Source: Anaerolineales bacterium (lineage in GTDB: Bacteria; Chloroflexota; Anaerolineae; Anaerolineales; DRMV01). Taken from it: DNA of 13,181 nucleotides. Position numbers and translations under genes: made by a program. The notes beneath the pieces are model-generated. The model was given only the letters and a program-made list of their open reading frames with translations. It had not been told where the DNA came from and did not search any database. Of this stretch, positions 1 to 6,249 are shown piece after piece; position 1 is the stretch's first letter, and every line of letters starts with the position of its first letter. The stretch lies in contig WFUL01000049.1 of assembly GCA_015484985.1 (NCBI GenBank), positions 1 through 13,181 of the forward strand, given 5' to 3'.

Positions 1-107
1 CGGGCGAGGTCCTCGGCTGGATCGAGGTAGCGGCCCGTAAAGCCGCGCGCGAAGGACGGTCCCGCCTGCGCCAGGTGCTGGCCCAACAGGGATATCCCCT
101 GCAATAG
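1..107 (+). CDS. 3' end of an unidentified protein-coding gene (truncated by window edge)
   Basis: An open frame beginning at base 3 encodes about 34 residues and ends in TAG at 105-107. The tail is rich in Arg, Ala and Gln (it contains EVAARKAAREGRSRLRQVL) and would form an amphipathic helix ending in GYPLQ. The following gene starts only 22 bases later on the same strand, so the two are probably co-transcribed. Too little is visible to name a family. The call rests on the uninterrupted frame, GC-rich codon use like its neighbours, and operon-like spacing. Confidence 0.5.
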   Translation, partial: GEVLGWIEVAARKAAREGRSRLRQVLAQQGYPLQ

Positions 108-129
108 GTCCTTCCCCGGAACGTGCATC

Positions 130-1680
130 ATGGGTTGCCGTCGGGCCCTTTTCCTCACAATCGGTTTCCTCGGGGTTCTCTTGGGATGCGGCACGTCCCC
201 CTTGGCAACGGCTGTCCCAACGCCTGGGCGCAGTCCCACTTCCCTCATGCTCGCCCCGTCGGAAGGTGCAGTTTCCTCGCCAACCTCCATACCCTCGGTA
301 GTCCCAAGCCCTTCGCCCTCCCCCGCCTTCACTCCTACCCCTTCCTGGCCCGAGCCGAATCAACGCCATGACCTAGAGGTCCTCTACACCCCCTATTGGC
401 AACGCCTGATCGTCCAACAGCGTCTACGCTACACAAACACCACCGAGGAAACCCTCCAGCACCTTCCTTTGCTCGCCCCGGCCCTGACCCAATCCTACAT
501 CACCTTGGAATCGGTGGAATCTCCAGGGCGCACCTTAACCTCCTCTTGGGACTGGAAGCGATGGCTTCTGTGGCTCACCCTGAATCCCCCGCTGGAACCC
601 AATAAAACGCTGGACCTACGTTTGGAATACTTTCTGGACCTGCGCCCCCTCCGCGAGACGCCGGAAGACCTGACGAAGCCCATGACTCAGGGCTACACGC
701 AGATTCAGGTCAACGCCGCGGAATGGCACTTCCTCATAGCCGCCTATCACCCCCGCCTGGGATGGCTCCTCCCCCAGGTCTGGCCCTTTGGGGAATTCAT
801 GGCGTATCCCATCGGCGACTATACCGTCCGCCTCCAGTTCCCTAAAGGATGGCAGGTAGCCCACAACGGCCAGGTCATCCCCTGTCCGGAAACCGACACG
901 GAAGCCAGCCTCGTCCAGGTATGCTTCCAGGTACCGCGTGGGCGCCAGGCCGTCTTCTCCCTCAGCCCGGTGTACGAAAAATGGACCCGGAAAGTCCCCT
1001 CCCGACGAGGAACGCCCATCCAGGTGGAGGCTTACCTCTTCGCTGGAGACCGGGACAAAGGGGACCTGGTCCTGGAAGTCCTCCGCCAGGCCCTGACGCT
1101 GTTCGAAGAGATCTACGGACCTTACCATCGGGAGCGCATGGTGTTCGTCGTGGGCGATTTCCCTTTCAGCATGGAGTACGACGGCCTTTTCTTCGTGCGC
1201 CGCTCCTTTTTCTTCGACGACCCTCAGGAGCGTCTGACCGCGGTCACCGTCCACGAAGTGGCCCACCAGTGGTGGTACGCCCAGGTCCACAACGACCCCG
1301 GACGAGGCCCCTGGATGGACGAATCCCTATCCGCCTACAGCGAAGTGCTGTACTATCAGACCTATCTCCCCCAGCTCCTGACCTGGTGGTGGACGGCCTA
1401 CTGGGAAGGACTGGAGCCCGGACAGGGGCCCATCGACCGTCCCCTATGGGAATACGGGGATTACTTCGACTATCGGAGCCTGGCCTACCTCAAAGGCGCG
1501 ACCCTTTGGCAGGAGATTCACGAAGCCCTGGGTGATGAAGGGTTCCGTGCCTTGATGCACCGCTACGTGCAGGCCTATCGGGGTCGGGTCGTTCTTCCCG
1601 AAGAACTGAAAGCTTTCTTGGCCGACCAGCTCCCTCCCGACCTCTGGGACCGCATTCAGGACGCGTACTTCACCCCGTGA
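130..1680 (+). CDS. Lipoprotein M1-family (gluzincin) zinc metallopeptidase
   Basis: This 516-aa protein is probably a membrane-anchored extracytoplasmic aminopeptidase-like enzyme. It has a short basic N-terminus, a hydrophobic segment and the lipobox LLGC with Cys20, so signal peptidase II cleavage and lipid anchoring are expected. A Ser/Pro/Thr-rich linker follows (about residues 22-77). The catalytic domain carries HEVAH (375-379) and then Glu398, which is the HEXXH-X18-E zinc site of M1 peptidases. Y453 in YLKGA matches the M1 catalytic tyrosine motif (YxKG). The GAMEN-like substrate loop appears as SMEYDG (347-352), close to the MEYPG form of many bacterial relatives. The protein ends soon after the catalytic domain and lacks the C-terminal helical domain of full aminopeptidase N. 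ATG 130 is chosen because it begins the lipoprotein signal; the ribosome site is weak (GGA at 118-120). It may be translated with the gene upstream. Substrate is unknown. Confidence 0.88.
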   Translation: MGCRRALFLTIGFLGVLLGCGTSPLATAVPTPGRSPTSLMLAPSEGAVSSPTSIPSVVPSPSPSPAFTPTPSWPEPNQRHDLEVLYTPYWQRLIVQQRLRYTNTTEETLQHLPLLAPALTQSYITLESVESPGRTLTSSWDWKRWLLWLTLNPPLEPNKTLDLRLEYFLDLRPLRETPEDLTKPMTQGYTQIQVNAAEWHFLIAAYHPRLGWLLPQVWPFGEFMAYPIGDYTVRLQFPKGWQVAHNGQVIPCPETDTEASLVQVCFQVPRGRQAVFSLSPVYEKWTRKVPSRRGTPIQVEAYLFAGDRDKGDLVLEVLRQALTLFEEIYGPYHRERMVFVVGDFPFSMEYDGLFFVRRSFFFDDPQERLTAVTVHEVAHQWWYAQVHNDPGRGPWMDESLSAYSEVLYYQTYLPQLLTWWWTAYWEGLEPGQGPIDRPLWEYGDYFDYRSLAYLKGATLWQEIHEALGDEGFRALMHRYVQAYRGRVVLPEELKAFLADQLPPDLWDRIQDAYFTP

Positions 1681-1710
1681 AACCGTCATCCTTTTGCAAG
1701 GAGGAACCCC

Positions 1711-2334
1711 ATGACCTTGAAAGCCGTCATCTTCGACTTGGGAGGTGTGCTCATCCGCACCGAGGACCCCCGTCCGCGGGCTGAATTCGCAGCCCAATGG
1801 GGGGTGACCCCCGAGGAACTGGAATACCTGGTCTTGGAGGGACCCAAGGGGACCGAGGCTCAGATGGGCTATCTCCATCCCCGGGACCTTTGGCTCTACG
1901 TGGCATCGGAGCTGGGTATCCCCAATCCGGACCCAGAAGCCATGGAGCAGGCCTTTTGGGGAGGCGACCGTTTTGATATGACCCTGGTCGAACTCATTAA
2001 ACACCTCCGACAGCGATACAAGGTGGGACTTCTAAGCAACGCCTGGATCACCCTCCGGGAGTGGATCGAGCAACACACCCCCCTGGCCGGGCTGTTCCAC
2101 GCTATGGTCATCTCCGCCGAGGTCCATCTCATGAAACCCGACCCGCGCATTTACGCCCGTATGTTGGGGGAACTGGGTGTCCTGCCCCAGGAGGCAGTCT
2201 TCATCGACGACCGACCTGAGAACGTGGAAGGCGCCCGTCAGGTGGGCTTACACGCTTTTCAGTTCACCTCCACGCCTGAGGTTTTCCAAAAACTCCGAGC
2301 ACTAGGGGTGGCGGTCCCGAAGGAAGAAAAATAA
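1711..2334 (+). CDS. HAD-superfamily hydrolase (subfamily IA-like phosphatase)
   Basis: A 207-aa cytoplasmic protein with all four HAD motifs. Motif I is FDLGGVL with nucleophile Asp9, motif II is LLSN with Ser109, motif III is Lys142 in MKPDPR, and motif IV is FIDDRPENV with Asp166/Asp167. An alpha-helical cap lies between motifs I and II, as in subfamily IA. The residue two after the nucleophile is Gly11 where many phosphatases have the acid/base Asp; the same DLG form is found in YihX-like sugar-phosphate phosphatases, so a small phosphorylated metabolite is a plausible substrate. A strong ribosome site, AAGGAGG (1698-1704), precedes ATG 1711. The gene begins 30 bases after the peptidase gene, so it may be in the same operon. 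A hairpin at 2329-2374 follows the stop directly. The exact substrate cannot be read from sequence. Confidence 0.87.
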   Translation: MTLKAVIFDLGGVLIRTEDPRPRAEFAAQWGVTPEELEYLVLEGPKGTEAQMGYLHPRDLWLYVASELGIPNPDPEAMEQAFWGGDRFDMTLVELIKHLRQRYKVGLLSNAWITLREWIEQHTPLAGLFHAMVISAEVHLMKPDPRIYARMLGELGVLPQEAVFIDDRPENVEGARQVGLHAFQFTSTPEVFQKLRALGVAVPKEEK

Positions 2335-2374
2335 ATGGATGAAGAGGCGGTAGAGCCGCTACCTCCATTTATTT
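2329..2374 (+). terminator. Stem-loop at the 3' end of the HAD gene
   Basis: The arms AAATAAATGG (2329-2338) and CCATTTATTT (2365-2374) pair perfectly over 10 bp and include the HAD stop codon. A second short stem, GCGG/CCGC, lies inside around TAGAG. The 3' arm itself ends in ATTTATTT and runs into a C-tract (CCCCCC), so this is a plausible but imperfect intrinsic terminator. Confidence 0.6.
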
Positions 2375-2546
2375 CCCCCCCTCGGTCCTGGGCTTGGACA
2401 GGACCATGCGAGATATACCCAAAAAACAACTTCAGTTTTGGGTCTCACATGTAACTGCCAGGGTTTTTATTTTGCTAGCGATAAGGATGAAGGACCCCAA
2501 AGGGAAGCCTTTGAGGCGGTCCCGTTCGCTTAGAACGAATCAGGCC

Positions 2547-2706
2547 CAGGACCACAAAGGGAGAAAGAAATTGTGTGGGGGGCGGCTTCGCCGTCCCCCA
2601 CAATTTTGTTTTCCTCCGTAGGTGCTGGACCTGATAAGGCCTACGCGGCCCATGGTGAAATCACCCCGAACAAGACGGGGCTTTGTAAGAACTCAAAAAA
2701 GTCCTG
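2547..2706 (+). repeat. 160-bp structured intergenic repeat, copy A
   Basis: This copy is homologous to 10543-10702 in the same orientation. It starts with CAGGAC (2547-2552) and ends with the inverse GTCCTG (2701-2706). Inside are a long hairpin (2568-2606) with a TTCG loop followed by TTTTGTTTT, a stem GTAGGT (2618-2623)/GCCTAC (2639-2644), and a stem CCCCG (2664-2668)/CGGGG (2676-2680). From the T-tract to the end I count about 82 of 100 aligned bases identical between copies, with one two-base gap. A stem pair C2666-G2678 is U-A in the other copy (10662/10674), which is a compensatory change supporting RNA structure. It lies 97 bases upstream of the binding-protein start codon and before that gene's promoter. 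Confidence 0.75.
2568..2612 (+). terminator. Strong terminator-like hairpin with T-tract inside repeat copy A
   Basis: The left arm AAATTGTG...GGGGG and right arm CCCCCACAATTT pair with a small TG bulge and a GGC-TTCG-GCC-like apex. TTTTGTTTT follows (2604-2612). This is the form of a rho-independent terminator on the plus strand. It would separate any transcript from upstream from the ABC operon promoter downstream. Confidence 0.65.
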
Positions 2707-2730
2707 ATGCGATAGTCGTCAGGGATAGCT

Positions 2731-2757
2731 GTTGGCAAAGGAGGCTCTGGGTATAAT
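2731..2757 (+). promoter_or_regulatory. Promoter of the ABC importer operon
   Basis: A consensus -10 box TATAAT lies at 2752-2757. The -35 is weak: CTGTTG at 2729-2734 gives a 17-base spacer, and TTGGCA at 2732-2737 gives 14. Transcription would start near 2764 and leave a leader of about 40 bases before ATG 2804. A 9-base direct repeat ATCACTCGT (2761-2769 and 2776-2784) covers the expected start site and could be a regulator site. Confidence 0.6.
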
Positions 2758-2803
2758 AGAATCACTCGTCCTCTCATCACTCGTTCCCTTTTGGAGGTGC
2801 TCT

Positions 2804-4189
2804 ATGCGTCGAAGCCTGTGGATTGTCCTGCTGCTGTTGGCGTGGGTTGCGGTGGCTTGTCAAAAGCAGACCGCGCCGACCCAAGAAGTGACCGAGGCGC
2901 CGGCCGCAACAGAAGAGCCAGCCGTGGCGACAGAGGAACCGGCCGCCGCAACCGAAGAACCGACGACCGCCGAAGAGCCCGCGGAGACCATCACCATTGA
3001 GGTTTATTACCCCGTGGCCGTGGATGCGCCGATCTCGGACATCCTCAAAGGGTACATCGCGGAGTTCGAAAAGGCCAACCCGAACATCAAGGTCAAGCCC
3101 GTCTTCGCCGGTGGATACGGCGACGTCAAGACCACCATCCAGACCACCATCGAAGGCGGCGGCAAGCCTCCGGCCCTGGCCGTCATGCTGGCCGTGGATT
3201 TATTCGACCTCATCAACGCGGATTACATCATCCCTCTGGACCAGTTCATCCAGGCCTCTCCCGACGGCCAGGCCTACCTGGATGATTTCTTCCCCGCGTT
3301 CCTGGCCAACTCCCGTTACGACGGCAAGATTTGGAGCATCCCCTTCCAGCGCAGTGTGGTGACCCTGTACTACAACGCGGATCTGTTCGAGCAGGAAGGT
3401 CTGGAACCGCCTGACAGCTGGCAGGCCCTGGCCGAGGCCGCCCAAAAGCTGACCATCCCCGACGAACGATGGGGCATCCTCTGGCCTTCGGGCTGGCCCT
3501 ACTGGCTGTTCCAACCCCTGGCCATTGGCAACGGCCAGAACATCGTGAAGTCCCCTACCGAGGTGGTCTTCGATGACCCCCGGGTGATTGAAGCCGTCCA
3601 GTTCTACATTGACCTTTCGGCCAAGTACGGGGCCATGCCGCCGGGCGTCCAGAAGAACTGGGGCACCGCGCCCGCCGACTTCGCCAAAGGCGCGGCCGCG
3701 ATGATTGTGCACTCCAGCGGCAGCCTCCGGGGCATCCTGGAGCAGGCCGACTTCAAGGTGGGCGTGATGGCCGTGCCCGGTAAGGAGCCCGGCACCTATG
3801 CCACGGTTACCGGTGGCGGCAACTTCTACATCCTCAAGGGCGTCTCCCCTGAGGAGCAAGAGGCGGCCTGGAAGTTCATCCAGTTCATCACCCAACCTGA
3901 ATATGCCGCGGACTTCAGCATCCAGACCGGGTATATCGCGGTACGCCAGAGCGCGTACGAAACCGAGGCCATGAAGGCATATATCCAGGAAGTGCCTCAG
4001 GCGGGTGCTTTGCGAGACATGCTTCAGTACGCGGGGGCGGAGCTGTCCACCATGAACCTGGGGCAGGTCCGCAACATCTTCCACAACTACCTGCAGGCCG
4101 CGTACAACGGGGAAATGACCCCTGAAGAGGCCATGAAGCAGGCGCAGAAAGAGGCCGACGAAGCCCTGGCCATCTTCCGCAATCCGTAA
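2804..4189 (+). CDS. ABC transporter substrate-binding lipoprotein, sugar/glycerol-3-phosphate (MalE/UgpB) type
   Basis: A 461-aa lipoprotein that captures a solute outside the membrane and delivers it to the two permeases encoded next. The N-terminus has basic residues, a Leu/Val-rich core and the lipobox AVAC with Cys19, followed by a low-complexity linker of repeated TEEPA-like units (about residues 20-62). The mature domain shows family-1 binding-protein features: FEKANPNIKVKPVFAGGYGD, GGGKPPALAV, WSIPFQRSVVTLYYN, and a C-terminal TGYIAVRQSAYE segment resembling the UgpB TGYxPV region. ATG 2804 is chosen over an in-frame upstream start at 2732 because GGAGG (2793-2797) is correctly placed, the signal peptide begins here, and the upstream start would lie before the TATAAT box. 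No ATPase is encoded nearby. The ligand is probably a sugar or glycerophosphate, which sequence alone cannot settle. Confidence 0.92.
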   Translation: MRRSLWIVLLLLAWVAVACQKQTAPTQEVTEAPAATEEPAVATEEPAAATEEPTTAEEPAETITIEVYYPVAVDAPISDILKGYIAEFEKANPNIKVKPVFAGGYGDVKTTIQTTIEGGGKPPALAVMLAVDLFDLINADYIIPLDQFIQASPDGQAYLDDFFPAFLANSRYDGKIWSIPFQRSVVTLYYNADLFEQEGLEPPDSWQALAEAAQKLTIPDERWGILWPSGWPYWLFQPLAIGNGQNIVKSPTEVVFDDPRVIEAVQFYIDLSAKYGAMPPGVQKNWGTAPADFAKGAAAMIVHSSGSLRGILEQADFKVGVMAVPGKEPGTYATVTGGGNFYILKGVSPEEQEAAWKFIQFITQPEYAADFSIQTGYIAVRQSAYETEAMKAYIQEVPQAGALRDMLQYAGAELSTMNLGQVRNIFHNYLQAAYNGEMTPEEAMKQAQKEADEALAIFRNP

Positions 4190-4217
4190 CCCCGGCCTTT
4201 TGCATGAGGGTGTCCCC

Positions 4218-5129
4218 ATGTGGCGTCGTCTCATTCCCGCGGATGAACGGGGGTACCGAGGTCCTGCCTGGTTACCCTATCTGCTGCTTCTGCCCACCCT
4301 GGCGGTGGTCCTGGTCTTCACGGCTTGGCCTACCCTTCTGGCTTTGTACACCAGCTTCTTTCGCCAATACCTGAACATCGCCAAGTTTCGCACCCCGACC
4401 TTCGTGGGGCTGGAAAATTACCGCCAACTCTTTACCAGTTCTGTCTTCCACGAGGTCATGCGCAACACGCTGATCTACGTGCTGGGCACAGTGCCCGCCA
4501 GCATCGTCTTGGCCTTTGTGTTCGCCCTACTGGTGAACCGGGCGGTGCGGGGCATCGGCTTGGCGCGCCTGGGCTTCTTCCATCCCACCATCCTCCCTAT
4601 GGTCAGCGCGGCTACGGTGTGGCTCTTCTTCTTCACCCCAGATTACGGCCTTTTCAACACTGCCCTGACCTGGCTAGGATACCGGGGACCTCAAAACTGG
4701 CTGGGCAACCCCCGCCTAGCCCTCCTGGCCATCATGATCGTCGCGATCTGGAAAAATGCCGGGTATCTCATGATTTTCTACCTGGCCGGATTACAGAACC
4801 TTCCTCAAGATGTGTTCGAAGCCGCAGCCCTGGACGGCGCGGGATGGTGGACCCAAATGTGGAAAATTACCTTCCCTTTGCTCCGCCGCATCACCCTGTT
4901 CGTCTCTACCATTGCCATCCTCAACGCCTTCCAAATGGTCGACCACATCTTCGTCCTCACCCAAGGGGGACCCAGTCGGGCCAGCACCGTGCTCATGTAT
5001 TACCTCTGGCAGGTGCGCTTTGAAGACCAGAACGTGGGCATGGCGTCCACGTTGACAGTGGTGCTCATCGTCATTCTCCTGAGCATCACCATTGCCAACG
5101 TGCTGTTTTCCGAACGGAGGGGCGCATGA
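4218..5129 (+). CDS. ABC transporter permease, MalF/UgpA family
   Basis: A 303-aa inner-membrane permease forming half of the translocation channel. About six membrane segments are visible, the first near residues 15-40 (PYLLLLPTLAVVLVFTAWP). The EAA loop that docks the ATPase is intact: E201-AAALDGAG followed by WWTQMWKITFPLL. ATG 4218 is preferred to a TTG six codons earlier because GAGGG (4206-4210) is correctly spaced before it. The gene begins 28 bases after the binding-protein stop, and its last four bases (ATGA) overlap the start of the second permease, indicating translational coupling. It is the MalF-like partner, expected to pair with the 5126-5965 product and a shared MsmK/UgpC-type ATPase encoded elsewhere. 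Confidence 0.93.
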   Translation: MWRRLIPADERGYRGPAWLPYLLLLPTLAVVLVFTAWPTLLALYTSFFRQYLNIAKFRTPTFVGLENYRQLFTSSVFHEVMRNTLIYVLGTVPASIVLAFVFALLVNRAVRGIGLARLGFFHPTILPMVSAATVWLFFFTPDYGLFNTALTWLGYRGPQNWLGNPRLALLAIMIVAIWKNAGYLMIFYLAGLQNLPQDVFEAAALDGAGWWTQMWKITFPLLRRITLFVSTIAILNAFQMVDHIFVLTQGGPSRASTVLMYYLWQVRFEDQNVGMASTLTVVLIVILLSITIANVLFSERRGA

Positions 5130-5965
5130 GATCCGGATATCTGCGACGACAGGTCCTTCACCACAGCCTGACGCTGTTCACCGCGCTCCTGGCCCTGACG
5201 TGGGCCACGCCCATCCTGTGGACCATTGTGGTGTCCTTCCGCCCCCTAAACGAGCCCCTCGGCCGGGGGGACGTTTGGTTCGGCAGCCGTCTCACTCTGG
5301 AAAACTACATCCAAGCCTTTGAGCTGGCTCCCTTTGGGGTGTACTATCGCAACACCATTGCCATTGTGGTGCTCATTCTGGCCGTGCAACTGGTCACCAT
5401 CCCACTGGCGGCCTTCGCGCTGGCCCATTATCGCTTTCGAGGCAAGCGCTGGCTCTTCTTCTTCATCTTGCTCCAGCTCATGATTCCCACCACCGCTCTG
5501 CTGGTACCCAACTTCGCCACCATTCGCCGCTTGGGCCTCTTTGACACCATTCTGGCCGTGGCCCTGCCCTACTTCGGTTCAGCCTTCGGCACCTTTCTGA
5601 TGCGCCAAGCCTTCCTGGAGGTTCCCCGGGACCTGGTGGATGCAGGCATCATGGACGGATGCTCCTGGTGGCAACTACTGTGGCACGTCTACCTGCCACC
5701 CTCCGTGCCCACCCTGGTGGCCTTCGCCCTTTCCTCAATAACCTGGCACTGGAACGAGTTCCTGTGGCCCTTAGTGGTCACCCTGACAGAACGTTCCCGG
5801 CCTCTGACCATCGGGCTGGTGCGCTTTACCCAGCTGGGGGAAATCGGCGCCCGGTGGCCCCTGCTCGCGGCCGCGACCATGATTGTGGCCGGCCCCCTGC
5901 TGCTCTTGTTCCTCCTTTTCCAGCGTCAGTTCATCCGCAGCTTCCTGCATTCGGGGTTGAAGTAA
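5126..5965 (+). CDS. ABC transporter permease, MalG/UgpE family
   Basis: A 279-aa inner-membrane permease, the second channel half. About six membrane spans are visible, and the protein ends RQFIRSFLHSGLK, typical of MalG-like proteins. The EAA loop reads D172-AGIMDGCS followed by WWQLLWHVYLPP; the canonical EAA is DAG here, a tolerated variant. The start ATG overlaps the previous stop (ATGA, 5126-5129), with GGAGG just upstream inside the preceding gene. A perfect 16-bp stem-loop starts at the stop codon. As with the first permease, the ATPase must come from another locus. Confidence 0.93.
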   Translation: MRSGYLRRQVLHHSLTLFTALLALTWATPILWTIVVSFRPLNEPLGRGDVWFGSRLTLENYIQAFELAPFGVYYRNTIAIVVLILAVQLVTIPLAAFALAHYRFRGKRWLFFFILLQLMIPTTALLVPNFATIRRLGLFDTILAVALPYFGSAFGTFLMRQAFLEVPRDLVDAGIMDGCSWWQLLWHVYLPPSVPTLVAFALSSITWHWNEFLWPLVVTLTERSRPLTIGLVRFTQLGEIGARWPLLAAATMIVAGPLLLLFLLFQRQFIRSFLHSGLK

Positions 5966-6005
5966 AAGATGGAGGCAGCGGCGAAGTCTCGCTGCCTCCA
6001 TCTTT
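5965..6005 (+). terminator. Stem-loop terminating the ABC operon
   Basis: AAAGATGGAGGCAGCG (5965-5980) pairs perfectly over 16 bp with CGCTGCCTCCATCTTT (5990-6005) around the 9-base loop GCGAAGTCT. It begins at the stop codon of the last permease gene. The 3' arm ends in CTTTAT, giving a short T-rich tail. The GCGGCGAAG apex resembles other hairpins in this window. Confidence 0.75.
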
Positions 6006-6030
6006 ATCTGCGGTTCCATGCCCAGCCAGG

Positions 6031-6190
6031 ACGACGCGAGACAAAAGTATAGACCTATTTGGGTACGGGACCACCGGTGGGGAAAAAGATCATGTGGGTA
6101 GCGGCTTTTGTCTCTGCCCACATGATCTTCTCCACTCCTGTGGTCCAGAGGATGGTCAGGTCTGTGCGAGACGCTGACCATCCTTTCCAA
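6031..6190 (+). ncRNA. Candidate structured RNA or inverted-repeat element (strand uncertain)
   Basis: A long inverted repeat runs 6068-6146. The core arms AAGATCATGTGGG (6086-6098) and CCCACATGATCTT (6117-6129) match perfectly, and the outer arms (GGACCAC at 6068-6074, GTGGTCC at 6140-6146) continue the helix with a few mismatches to about 30 bp. The hairpin loop contains CTTTTGTCTC (6105-6114), the exact complement of GAGACAAAAG (6038-6047), so a pseudoknot or alternative pairing is possible. A second hairpin GGATGGTCAG (6150-6159)/CTGACCATCC (6174-6183) follows, with inner GTCT/AGAC. No promoter for it was recognised. It could be a small RNA, a hairpin-type mobile remnant or a complex terminator. 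Confidence 0.35.
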
Positions 6191-6249
6191 GCAAAGCGTC
6201 TCCATCCTTTGTCCAAAGTCTGATCATCTAAACTTCGGAGCCTGTCTCC

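Larger units (their letters stand above)
2335..2803. other. 469-base non-coding stretch rich in predicted hairpins
   Basis: No credible gene lies here. In order, the stretch holds: the HAD terminator hairpin; a stem GGTCCT (2384-2389)/AGGACC (2400-2405); a stem ACCCAAAA (2417-2424)/TTTTGGGT (2436-2443); nested stems GGACC (2492-2496)/GGTCC (2518-2522) around CAAAGG (2498-2503)/CCTTTG (2508-2513); a stem CGTTC (2523-2527)/GAACG (2533-2537); repeat copy A (2547-2706); and the promoter of the ABC operon with -10 at 2752-2757. This density of adjacent helices is more than terminators alone require and could mark a small RNA ending at the T-tract 2604-2612. No clear promoter for such an RNA was found. 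Confidence 0.6.

Noticed and set aside
616..1290. Long minus-strand open frame opposite the M1 peptidase
   Set aside because: It lies entirely antisense to a gene with an intact zinc site, matches no family I know, and such frames are common in GC-rich coding DNA.
2485..2545. tRNA-like fold near the GTTCG sequence
   Set aside because: The stems do not form a cloverleaf: there is no 7-bp acceptor stem, no anticodon arm of correct size, and no T-arm GTTCRA context.
2394..2621. 75-codon open frame in the 2335-2803 gap
   Set aside because: It passes through the terminator hairpin, is very Arg/Lys rich, has no ribosome site and resembles no protein.
2547..2706. Repeat copies A and B as an insertion sequence or CRISPR repeat
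   Set aside because: There is no transposase, no obvious target-site duplication, and only two widely spaced copies, so neither an IS nor a CRISPR array is supported; a MITE-like origin stays open.
2732..2803. N-terminal extension of the ABC binding protein
   Set aside because: Its start lies upstream of the TATAAT box and would bury the lipoprotein signal peptide; ATG 2804 has a proper ribosome site.
3200..4234. 344-codon minus-strand open frame opposite the ABC binding protein
   Set aside because: Arg/Leu/Gly-rich shadow frame with no recognisable domain and no ribosome site, fully overlapped by a clear binding-protein gene.
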